DNA of 64,000 bases from Pestalotiopsis fici W106-1 (Eukaryota > Ascomycota > Sordariomycetes > Amphisphaeriales > Sporocadaceae). This document shows, piece by piece, positions 55,995-64,000 of this stretch. Position numbers and translations under genes: made by a program. The notes under the pieces are model-generated. The model was not told the origin of the DNA. It saw only the letters and a list, made by a program, of their open reading frames with translations, and made no database searches. Position 1 is the stretch's first letter, and every line of letters begins with the position of its first letter. The DNA is taken from assembly GCF_000516985.1 (NCBI RefSeq), contig NW_006917092.1:946619-1010618 (forward strand), in the 5' to 3' direction.

Positions 55995-57230
55995 CTAAGC
56001 CCCTACTTGGCTCTGAATCGATGGTGCGAAATGAGTCAAAAACGCCCATTCAAGCCTTTTCTTCCAACCAAGTTCTTTCCAGTTGTTGGCAGTGTCTGGG
56101 AAGAAATTGGCCACATCAATCAGCGCGTCATCATGAGCTGCCAGAAATAGGATATTTTCTAGAGCATCTGGAATCTGCGCTTTCTTGAGCATCTCATTCG
56201 CGAGAGCAGCATCGTGTGCCACGGCAGACACCACTTCAAAGAAGGGCTCATCGACGTCGCGGCCACGCGCTGTTTGTAGTCTCTCCAAGGCAGAGCGGGG
56301 ATATACAGTCGACTCCTTCGCGTCTGTATTCCCGCGCGGTGGAGCAAGCGATATGTGTGCCGGCAGGGGCTTCTGCACATTGGGCCGCAGCTCGCCGGCA
56401 ATGTGGTAGAGGTCGCCGCTCAGCACGGCAAAGGTGTCGGGGTTCGTGGTTGTGCGTACGACGCCACCAATGTGGCCCAGAGCGTGGCCGGGCAGGTCAA
56501 TGAGGTAAAAGGAGCCATCGCCGAAAAAGTCGACAGCGTCGAAGTCGTAAAACTTGAGTGACCCGTCAAAGACGACTTCGCGTAGGGTTTTGCCTCTGCA
56601 TGGCATGAGATTAGCATGAACGGTGTTTCCAGGCGCGAATCGGCTTAGTTGGCTTACTTCATCATTTTCTCGTGGAACTGAGAGTCCTCATTCTCAGGGT
56701 AGGTGGGTAGGATAGCTTCCTTTGCGCCGGGACCAACTACAATCTCGGGGGTATCGGGAAAGGTAGAAGGATCACCAACATGGTCAATATGCCAATGGCT
56801 CCTCGTCGTTAGCGATACAATTTCGCACCGTGATGTCTTATAGATCAACTGTCGAGTCATGGCAGTCTGTTACTCACCTCCAGACGATGCTCTCAATGGA
56901 TTTGAGAGAGACGCCCCCTTCACTCAGTACTTGAGCCACGGTCTTGGGAATCTCTACAGTCGCTTCCACGCTAGCAATCTCCTTCTCTACCCCTGGTGTG
57001 ACCGTTTCCGGGTTGTTATTCATGGCCAGGTCAAAGACAATCCTTCTCCCCGTTGAACTTTCAACAAGAAAAGACCATGCAGGCATGAGTGCCAGGCGCT
57101 CGTAGCCGTCGAGTGGTGGTCCAAAGAAAGCAGAAATGGGAATGTTTCCAATCCTGGCTTTCGTCTCGATGATGCTCAACTTGGCCACGGATCCGGATGG
57201 AAAGGCGTGGCTTTGGGTTGTCTCGGCCAT
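55995..57230 (-). CDS. Metallo-beta-lactamase-fold hydrolase, lactonase-like
   Basis: MBL-fold metal hydrolase with two expected zinc ions; the layout resembles AttM/AiiA-type N-acyl-homoserine-lactone lactonases and their fungal relatives. Exons 57230-56878, 56801-56658 and 56595-55995 give 365 aa. Metal ligands: HWHIDHVGD (HxHxDH), His in GHALGHIGGVV, Asp in VLSGDLYH, and the terminal His in FLAAHDDALI. The lactonase-type N-terminal strand is present (PAWSFLVESSTGRRIVFDL). It is longer than bacterial lactonases (about 250-280 aa) because of an N-terminal extension and an insertion near RSALERLQTARGRDVDE. Introns 56802-56877 (GCTAAC branch) and 56596-56657 complete the motif and frame. Substrate unproven; other ester/lactone substrates are possible. 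Confidence 0.85.
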
Positions 57231-59039
57231 GTTTGGGTTGATTGAAGTGTGTTTACTCGGAGTGAGTGATGGCTTCTGAGCAAGACGGCCTTGTCAAGTG
57301 TGAGGGTTGCACTACTTCATATACTTTGGACAAGCAGCGAGTAGCTACGAGGCCAGCCTTGCGATAGCATCTTTTTGACTTTATCGTACACAGTTTGTTG
57401 TCGTGCCCAAGACAATACGAACTCAGGCCGGTGACACAATGTTGGCTGTGTTGACAAATCCGCACGGGAGAAGACGGTAATTGACCGATCTAGGTTAGTC
57501 TAAACGTTGCCGGATTAGTAGCTTCAGTCGCATGGTAGCCAACAAAATCAGTAACCTTTGGAGATTCAGACGCTCTTGATTGATAGAATTGATCTTCCAG
57601 CGGCGGCCAAAACCTGCAAGTTACCCTCGCATGCGATTTAGTAGGTAGGCAAGTTAAATTGCAAGGGTCGGAACATCAAGATAGTGCCTTGGTGCACCGT
57701 AGAGAGGCGAACTTTTAGCTACTAAAATGTTTAATCATCAATCAGTAGCTCTGTTTACAGAGCTTAATATGCCCCACCGAGTGTACAAAGTACAGTCCTA
57801 TTGTATAGATTATGTCAGACTATATTCCGTAAGCATCCCGCTTGGCTTCGGGAACAGCCGGGCTAGAATATCATTGTATTGACACCTTAAGTGCAATGCG
57901 TGATAAGTAAAACCAAACGCCAGCACAACGGAGGCGAGGGGTTTGATGTTTCATCAGTGTATCTTCTCTCTAGAAATCATTGGAGATGGTCTGTATGCTG
58001 ATTGGCCCAAGTCCTCAGGTTGGTGTTCGACGTGAGATTGCTCGCCAACTTCGGCCATAGCGTCTGCAAGGCTGAAAGCGAATATGTGCTGATACTTCCT
58101 CTTTGTCAATTGTTGACCTAGCAAAAGCACGTCATGGCCCGTCCCATTGTCAGTTTCTCGGTCTTCTTGAGCTTTCACGCATTGCGAAAGTATAAGAGGG
58201 TGCATTCTCACTTGATGGACCTACAGTTTCTTCAAGTTGTCATCTCATCCCGGGATTCAACGTAATCATTGAATTGACCTGGTTGACTTTGAGGACATTC
58301 ATTTGTCCCATTTTGGAGGACTGAAGAATGTCAAAGACTGGATGGACGATAATTGGCGAAAATATCAAAGTGCTCCAACAATCAGAGTGGAATGGACAAT
58401 CACGATTTTGAACAGGAGCAGTTCTCGGACTTGAGAATACATCAACTGGTTGTTAAGAGAACGAATAATAAGCAGGAACGTTTTTCGTACTCGGCATCTC
58501 AAGTTATTGTGGCAGACCCAAGAATTCCGAAAGTTGACCTCACTCGTCCTCCGTCACATTTGACTCATTGTCCTGACCCCCTCGTGTAATTGCTTTTTTT
58601 TCTAATGTTCATTCACTGCCCAAAGTAACCATCCCCCCCTGCATCACGTATCGGCAGTCACTTCTAGCCAAAAGTGACCGTTGCCCCCGCATCACCGACT
58701 TCAAGTTGTGAATGCAATTTTCAAGTGCCTGCCAAACAAGGAATCCAGAGAACTGGAGGCAATAAAAAGACGAAGCGCGACAATCCCATTTCTGTACCTT
58801 CACTCAATTCACCAGCAACCAGCTTCGTTCCGCCATTGCAGCATTGACTCTGCAGTTGCCATATCCAAAGTTCGTCACTCTGGTCTTCAAGTCACAATCA
58901 ACCTTTTTTCACATTACTTCCAAAGTCCCTCACTCTGGTTTCAACCCCCCCTACATCTCGCTTGCATTCACTACCCCACCAGCACCAATCGCAAATCACA
59001 TCGCAACACATCATCACGACATCACAGCAGCATATCAAC
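57231..59039. other. Intergenic, no gene seen
   Basis: About 1.8 kb, normal composition. Near-repeat GTCACTTCTAGCCAAAAGTGACCG at 58655-58680 contains an AGTGAC/GTCACT inverted pair. The leader before 59040 is CAT/CAC-rich (ACATCATCACGACATCACAG). No gene. Confidence 0.35.
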
Positions 59040-59645
59040 ATGGCATCCCCCAAGAAGCCCGTCCTTACTGCTCGTGAGACCGAACTTGCTGGTCTCGTTT
59101 GGCAGTGTTTCGAAGTTGAGCCCAAGGTACGTCAGCAATACACTCACCACTTGCTTGTCCTCTCCATTACGCGCTCTGTGAGTATTTGCTAATCATTGTT
59201 AAATGTGCAGATCAACTTCAAGAAGCTTGCCGACCTGGCCGGCTTCAAGAACGCTGCCACTGCCAGCGCCTGCTGGGGCCCGGCCAAGAAGAAGCTCATG
59301 GCCAACGCCGGCATTGCCACGCCCACCAAGACGCCCACCAAGACGCCCACCAAGCGCGGTGCCGCCGCCGCCGCCGTCGGCAGTGAGAACCAAGCCACTC
59401 CCAGCAAGAAGCCTCGCAAGAGCGTCGCCAAGGCAACCAAGAATGGTAACGGTAACGGACAGCGAGGTGCCACCATGGACGCCGATGTCCCCGATGACGA
59501 GGACGACAAGGACTTTGATCTTGCCATCAATGCCCAGCTTATCGACGATCAGCGCACTGTTCATATCAAGGAGGAGGACGACAAGAATAGCATCGTGGGC
59601 GACGACGATGACGACGTCGTCATCTACCAGGATGGTGAGGTCTAA
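59040..59645 (+). CDS. Small basic/acidic protein, probably nuclear
   Basis: Exons 59040-59126 and 59211-59645 give 173 aa. No named family. The N-terminal 60 residues (LTARETELAGLVWQCFEVEP, then INFKKLADLAGFKNAATASA) look like a small helical DNA/chromatin-binding-type domain seen in many short fungal proteins. The middle is a histone-H1-like basic linker with TPTKTPTKTPTKR triple repeat and KKPRKSVAKATK. The end is acidic (DVPDDEDDKDFD, GDDDDDVVI) with a SUMO-type HIKEEDD (psi-K-x-E). The intron 59127-59210 carries a GCTAAT branch. Nuclear location is inferred from composition. Highly expressed codon bias. Confidence 0.75.
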
Positions 59646-61106
59646 AGCCGTGTGTTTTCAGGTCGCTGAGTGAGTATCTGTGGCTCATGATCACCACCTA
59701 CCCACTGTTCCTGCTTCAAGAGTTGGAAGGAAGGTACGGACACGATGGACTCGAGGTCCATGAGATCTGCGTGGCGTTGAAGCACATGGAGAAAAGACTT
59801 CCAAAGTCTATCTGATTATGGTTGCGGATGGTTTAGCGAGTATTACCGGAATACCCATTCTAGAGGTAGTCTTCCAGTCACAGGGTCCCAAAGAAATGAA
59901 AACGTTTCGTATGACAGTGTATTGAAACCACCAATATGAGAATTACTGCTATGATATGATGAGACTGGATCTCGTGGCAGCCACGAGGATGCGAGGATTG
60001 TGCGAAGAACGTTATGGTGCCAACAAGAGGAAAGCAGGTAAGCCGCCCGATAACCGAATAATGCATTAGTAGTTCATAGTAAGTAAATCCTTGTAATGAT
60101 GTTGTGCAGGATGCAGGATCTCTGTCATCCATTGAACGCCAGAGGCAACCCGATTCTCCACTGATAAACGTGTTATGGCGGGTCGCTTTCGTCGTCGTGT
60201 CTCTGCCTGCAGAAGTTCCACGGAGGGTCTGGAACGAGCGAGAAATCAAAAGACAAAAGTTCTGAAGTAAACAACTGGAGAGAAGAAGGGAAAAAAATCT
60301 TATTCCTTAGTATCAAGGTACAAGTTTACAATTGGCAACATGACACATCCTTACTAGGTTAGCTAGCATAGAGGGCCCCATTGCCATGAAATACTAGGAC
60401 CCCTGCCCCGCTTTCAAATGTTCGTCGCGGGGTCCTGAATTTTTAGCTGGGTCCAAACAAAGATGAACCCCAGTCATGTTAGACGATGGGATTCAGCGCG
60501 CTTCGACAATTGCATCAGAGGAGGCAACAAAGAGGAGTCAGAATGGAGATGGGAGGGAGGAAAGAAAAAATTGAAAATAAAATTGGACGCATAAGAAAGA
60601 AAACTTGGCACAACTACAGAATAGACGGCCAATTGCAACTCCACTAATCACTCATGTCCTTGCCTGATTCGCACATAATCTATCGCAATAGTGGGGTAAA
60701 AGATTTTTTTTTTCTTCCCTGCCCGACTAGGTAACAGAGCATATTCGTCTCCTCAGCAGCAGTGGCAGCAGCAGCGGCAGCATGAATGGGAAAATGGAGC
60801 CGGGAGTGGGAGTAGGCAGAGAAAACGCCGCCTAATACTGACCAACAACAAGAGGCGGTGGACTTCAAGCCAATTACTCTCACAAATTTTTTTTTCCCTC
60901 TCTCGTTGGGCCGTAGTGTCTAGGCAACGGATTGTCAACATAAAAGTCGGGCACTCTCTCACCTCGCCTACAGACTTGTCAACAATCTTTTCCCTCCCAT
61001 TCTCACATCTCTACACTCTCTCTCTCTACCATCTCTCCTCTCTCTTTCTTAAAGATACCCCTCTTTCCATACCACATTTCCTCCTCTTCCACACAAACAC
61101 ATCACA
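59646..61106. other. Intergenic before NAP/SET gene
   Basis: About 1.46 kb. A Gln/Ala-type CAG-rich patch at about 60757-60782 (CAGCAGCAGTGGCAGCAGCAGC) lies in non-coding DNA. The last 150 bp are pyrimidine-rich promoter DNA, annotated separately. No gene seen. Confidence 0.35.
61008..61052 (+). promoter_or_regulatory. CT-tract core promoter of NAP/SET gene
   Basis: A run of TCTCTCTCTCTACC-type pyrimidine blocks lies 55-100 bp before the ATG, typical of strongly expressed fungal genes whose transcription start falls at or after the CT tract. No consensus TATA seen nearby. Confidence 0.45.
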
Positions 61107-62093
61107 ATGGCTGAGTCTTTCGAGATCGACCCCCAGGCCATCAAGGAGCTCCAGCTTCTCGATGCTGCCGCTGCCGATGTCAACAACGAGATCACTGCTC
61201 AGAGATGGTTGAAGCACGTCCCCATCTTTGCTCAGCGCCAAAAGACCATCGAGAAGATCCCCGGCTTCTGGGCCACCGTTCTCGACAACGCCTCCATCGA
61301 GCTCGAGGGTGCCATCACCAACAAGGACTCTGAGATCTTTGCCAGCGCCCTCACCCACATTGAGGTCTCCCGCCCCGAGATCCCCGCCGGCGCCAAGGCC
61401 ACCGACAGCGGCGTCGAGCACTTTGGCGAGCCCCGCAGCGTCGGCATTGCCTTCCACTTCAAGTCCAACGAGTGGTTCGCCGACTCGGTCCTGGCCAAGA
61501 ACTTCTACTGGCGCCGCGGCAAGGACGGCTCCTCCAGCCTGGTCTCGGACCCCATCAAGATCAACTGGAAGCCCGGCAAGGACATCACCAACGGTCTGAC
61601 CGACGCTGCCTACGCCCTCTGGGTCGCCCAGAAGAACGCTGGCCAGCTCGACGGCGTCTTTGCCGGTGAGCTCCAGAAGAAGCGCGACGCCGCCGCCCGC
61701 GCCCTGCCTGAGTACAAGGCCCTTGCCAACCTCCTCGAGAAGGAGTACAGCGAGGAGGCCGAGATTGCTGGCGCCACCAGCTTCTTCAACTTCTTCTCCT
61801 ACCGCGGCCGCTGGATCAGCGCCGCCGAGAACGCCGAGTCCACCGCCGAGGTCCGCGCCAAGCGCGCCGCTGCCCTCGCTGGCCAGGACGACGCCGAGGA
61901 GAGCGACGACGAGGACGGCGACTACGAGTTTGCCGAGGAGGATGTCGAGACCTTTGCCCCCGGCCACGAGATTGCCCTCAACATTGCCGATGACATCTTC
62001 CCCGACGCCATCAACTACTTCCTCGCCGACGAGATCGAGATTGACAGCGACGTCGACCTCGACAGCGATGACGAGGACGTTGAGATGTCCTAA
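61107..62093 (+). CDS. NAP/SET-family histone chaperone
   Basis: Nucleosome-assembly-protein family histone chaperone, of the SET/Vps75-like subgroup. Single exon, 328 aa. The N-terminal dimerisation helix spans IKELQLLDAAAADVNNEI to WLKHVPIFAQRQKTIEKIP. The NAP earmuff core includes GFWATVLDNA, VGIAFHFKSNEWFADSVLAK, SDPIKINWKPGKDIT and SFFNFFSYRG (the FFxFF signature just before the C-terminal acidic region). The C-terminus is acidic (EESDDEDGDYEFAEED, then DSDVDLDSDDEDVEMS), as expected for histone binding. Extreme GC3 codon bias indicates high expression; the bias also creates a long spurious antisense frame. It neighbours a putative chromatin-type small protein. Confidence 0.9.
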   Translation: MAESFEIDPQAIKELQLLDAAAADVNNEITAQRWLKHVPIFAQRQKTIEKIPGFWATVLDNASIELEGAITNKDSEIFASALTHIEVSRPEIPAGAKATDSGVEHFGEPRSVGIAFHFKSNEWFADSVLAKNFYWRRGKDGSSSLVSDPIKINWKPGKDITNGLTDAAYALWVAQKNAGQLDGVFAGELQKKRDAAARALPEYKALANLLEKEYSEEAEIAGATSFFNFFSYRGRWISAAENAESTAEVRAKRAAALAGQDDAEESDDEDGDYEFAEEDVETFAPGHEIALNIADDIFPDAINYFLADEIEIDSDVDLDSDDEDVEMS

Positions 62094-62718
62094 ACATCTT
62101 AAGAAGACGCAACAAAAAATAATGATGACCTATTGATGACGTTTGGATGAAAGAGAGAATATTAAAAAGTTTGGTTCATGATGATGGTTTCAGGAGGAGA
62201 GTCACTTGTCTACATATACCCCCAGGACCTGGATAGCATTTAGGTTGCAAGTCCTAGTCTAATGCAGTAGTTGCAAAAGAGGCCGCCTATTTTTGGCTGA
62301 TGCAATAATGAGAGCATATTACAACATTTCACCATAGTTCCTTTCGCCATGTGAATGTCTGACAATTATATCTAAGCGTAGTTGATGGTTGAATCCAGGG
62401 AGCACCAAATTATCATACAACCATGAACTACAACATGAATGTAAGCTGACCTGCCTGGCGATCACAGGTCCAACGCCAAAGCGAAATAATCTCTTGCACT
62501 GTCGTACGTCAGACTTTTTAAAGTACCATCCATGCTCTTGGTCCCACCACTTTTGTGCTTTTGCTTTACACGCCATGTCAAGTATTCCCAGGGACACAAG
62601 GTGCACATCAAGAGATCCTATGCCCATATAGCTGTTAAATAATTATGCATTAGAATTATCGTATATCATCCTAGAGGCATCACCAATCGTCAAGACAATA
62701 GGACACCTTTCTCCATGT
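62094..62718. other. Convergent 3' intergenic region
   Basis: Spacer between tail-to-tail genes; short frames only. Confidence 0.35.
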
Positions 62719-63309
62719 CTACAATAATGCAACACCAAATGCTGCACCAACCAGGGCCATGAACGGGTTGTGGTGTACATGGCCGGCCGCACCCGTCGCC
62801 ACGCTCACCGACGAGCTGTCCGTGCTGGAAGTGGTCAAGCTCCCACCATTCGTCACCGTGCTTGTCGCAGCCGTCGTTACCGTGGGCGTGACATCGCTGC
62901 CGCTGCCGCTGCTACCTGTAGGCGCCACGGTAGCTTGACTTCCACTACCGCTCTCATTTGCAGCCGTGGTGGTTACGGCGGCGTTGGTAGTGGTAGTAGT
63001 GGTAACTTGAGTATCCTGGGCCGTGGAGATGGGAGAGGAGGAGGTGCTCCGTGCGGTAAAGCACGGCATGTACGACGGCTCGGTGTTGCACGAGGCGGTG
63101 CCCACGTAGGCCGCGCAGCACGGCACCGTGGTCTTGACGGGCGCCCGGCCGCCGCCGCAGTCGAGCGGGTCGCAGATCTGCCCGTCGTCGGGGTCGTACC
63201 AGTGCACGATGCCGTCGGCGCAGCTGCCGTACGTGTGCGTCGCGCATCCCTCGGCGTAGACGCTGCGTGCGGCCACCAGGAGTAGGACCGTAAGGGTTGA
63301 TGTGTACAT
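62719..63309 (-). CDS. Cys-rich, Ser/Thr-rich secreted protein, probable GPI anchor
   Basis: 196 aa, single exon, ATG at 63309 (an upstream frame extension begins with TTG). Signal peptide MYTSTLTVLLLVAARSVYA. A compact Cys domain follows (about residues 21-85) with roughly ten Cys: EGCATHTYGSCADGIVHWYD, ICDPLDCGGG, TVPCCAAYVG. Then a long Ser/Thr stalk (TTTTTTNAAVTTTAANESG) likely O-glycosylated, and a C-terminal hydrophobic end FMALVGAAFGVALL, a GPI-signal pattern. Cell-surface location inferred; domain layout is like many fungal small GPI proteins, but I recognise no specific family. Confidence 0.8.
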   Translation of the reverse strand: MYTSTLTVLLLVAARSVYAEGCATHTYGSCADGIVHWYDPDDGQICDPLDCGGGRAPVKTTVPCCAAYVGTASCNTEPSYMPCFTARSTSSSPISTAQDTQVTTTTTTNAAVTTTAANESGSGSQATVAPTGSSGSGSDVTPTVTTAATSTVTNGGSLTTSSTDSSSVSVATGAAGHVHHNPFMALVGAAFGVALL

Positions 63310-64000
63310 GATGTTTTCTTTGGTATTAGTTTGCGCCTGGTTGAGAAATCTAGAGACTGTTTGAGGTTGAGACGCGCGCAAGAACGAGAGAGAAAACGAG
63401 AGAGTTTGGTTGCGTAGAGATGTTAGTGAACGACTTGACTTGAAGAAGGACGAGGAACCGAATAATCGTCAGAAAACAAACTCCATTGCAATTAATATAA
63501 CATCACCGTCTGGCTGAAAACCCCCTTGGTAGCCAAGCAGTTTCTCGGAAATTGAGTCACTAAGGACTCGGGTCGGTCGTCGCCCTAGTCCTAGCTCTCC
63601 CTCGCCGTGTCACAGCGTGACAATTTTGTTTACTGTGCCGCAGACTGAAAGTCTGGGCATTGGACGCTGAGAGAAATTTCTGTTTTTGGCATCTTTCAAC
63701 ACGAATCTGACATCGTGTTCTGGGGCCACCCCTTTTCAAAGATGATGACTCCCCCAAAAGTGCAGATGTAACCCCCAGATATGTGAGTCTAGACCTGATC
63801 AACTGTGCGGCAATAGTTCCCGCAATCTCCTCACTATGACTTGATCTCCTCAAGGATCGCACGGGCACCCAACGAGGATCTTGATGAAAGCAGTGTAGTG
63901 CCATTACTTTGATGGCGACCATCAATGAAGAGGCTTGAGTCGTGACTACAGAAATAAGCATAAAAACAAGCTATCCTCGAGTCGGCCAAGAAAACAGTCG
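63310..64000. other. Upstream region of GPI-protein gene to window end
   Basis: Promoter/leader DNA for the minus-strand gene; a minus-strand 133-aa frame (63560-63961) has no features and no clear ATG context. No gene is supported. Confidence 0.35.

Noticed and set aside
61026..61967. 313-codon open frame antisense to the NAP/SET gene
   Set aside because: Same cause: strong codon bias of the sense gene leaves the opposite strand open; Leu/Gly/Val/Ala repeats only.

Overview
The window is nuclear DNA from a filamentous ascomycete (Pezizomycotina; Hypocreales or another Sordariomycete is my inference, not shown). The evidence is short GT-AG introns of about 50-150 nt with CTAAC/CTGAC-type branch points, fungal-only families (HET domain, Fig1-like, BtgC-type GH17, AA8-AA3 cellobiose dehydrogenase), and long AT-saturated blocks with the C-to-T/G-to-A signature of repeat-induced point mutation (RIP) over transposons. 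I found no rRNA, no tRNA that I could support and no CRISPR. Most gene models below are hand-spliced; exon sums are multiples of three unless stated.

Layout. 1-1.4 kb: the 5' part of an MFS transporter (minus), running off the left edge. 1.75-9.5 kb: a RIP-ruined nested retroelement. An outer element with 120-bp terminal direct repeats and a 5-bp target duplication (GCCAG) is interrupted by a Ty1/Copia element with about 627-bp LTRs, which itself carries a younger, non-RIPped 217-bp insertion. 10-18.2 kb: an accessory-looking run of FAD amine-oxidase-like oxidoreductase, type-B carboxylesterase, GNAT acetyltransferase, DUF3237 protein and SAM methyltransferase, four of the five on the minus strand. 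19-22.7 kb: a large SF1 RNA helicase with NFX1-type zinc fingers (ZNFX1/Hrr1/SAD-3 class), with a diverged 171-bp copy of part of its coding sequence 1.4 kb upstream. 25.8-28.4 kb: a secreted cellobiose-dehydrogenase-like flavocytochrome with an unusual basic tail. 31.1-34.2 kb: a HET-NB-ARC-TPR NLR-type protein (non-self recognition/cell-death class). 35.3-37.5 kb: two poorly known genes, both with possible frameshifts. 38.7-39.8 kb: a 1,097-bp TA-flanked element with perfect 108-bp terminal inverted repeats and an AT-saturated interior.

41.6-64 kb is more housekeeping-like: a Fig1-like four-TM protein, a disordered protein, the BtgC-type GH17 beta-1,3-glucanase with a very long gene-free upstream region, a small hydrophilic protein, the 3-hydroxyacyl-CoA dehydratase of very-long-chain fatty-acid elongation, a secreted BBE-type flavo-oxidase tail-to-tail with a lactonase-like metallo-beta-lactamase, a small basic/acidic nuclear-looking protein, a NAP/SET histone chaperone, and a Ser/Thr-rich probably GPI-anchored protein.

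There is no obvious operon-like or biosynthetic cluster with a backbone synthase. The most notable items are the nested transposon stratigraphy, the NLR gene, the helicase with its fragment duplicate, the perfect-TIR element, and the use of GC-AG introns.
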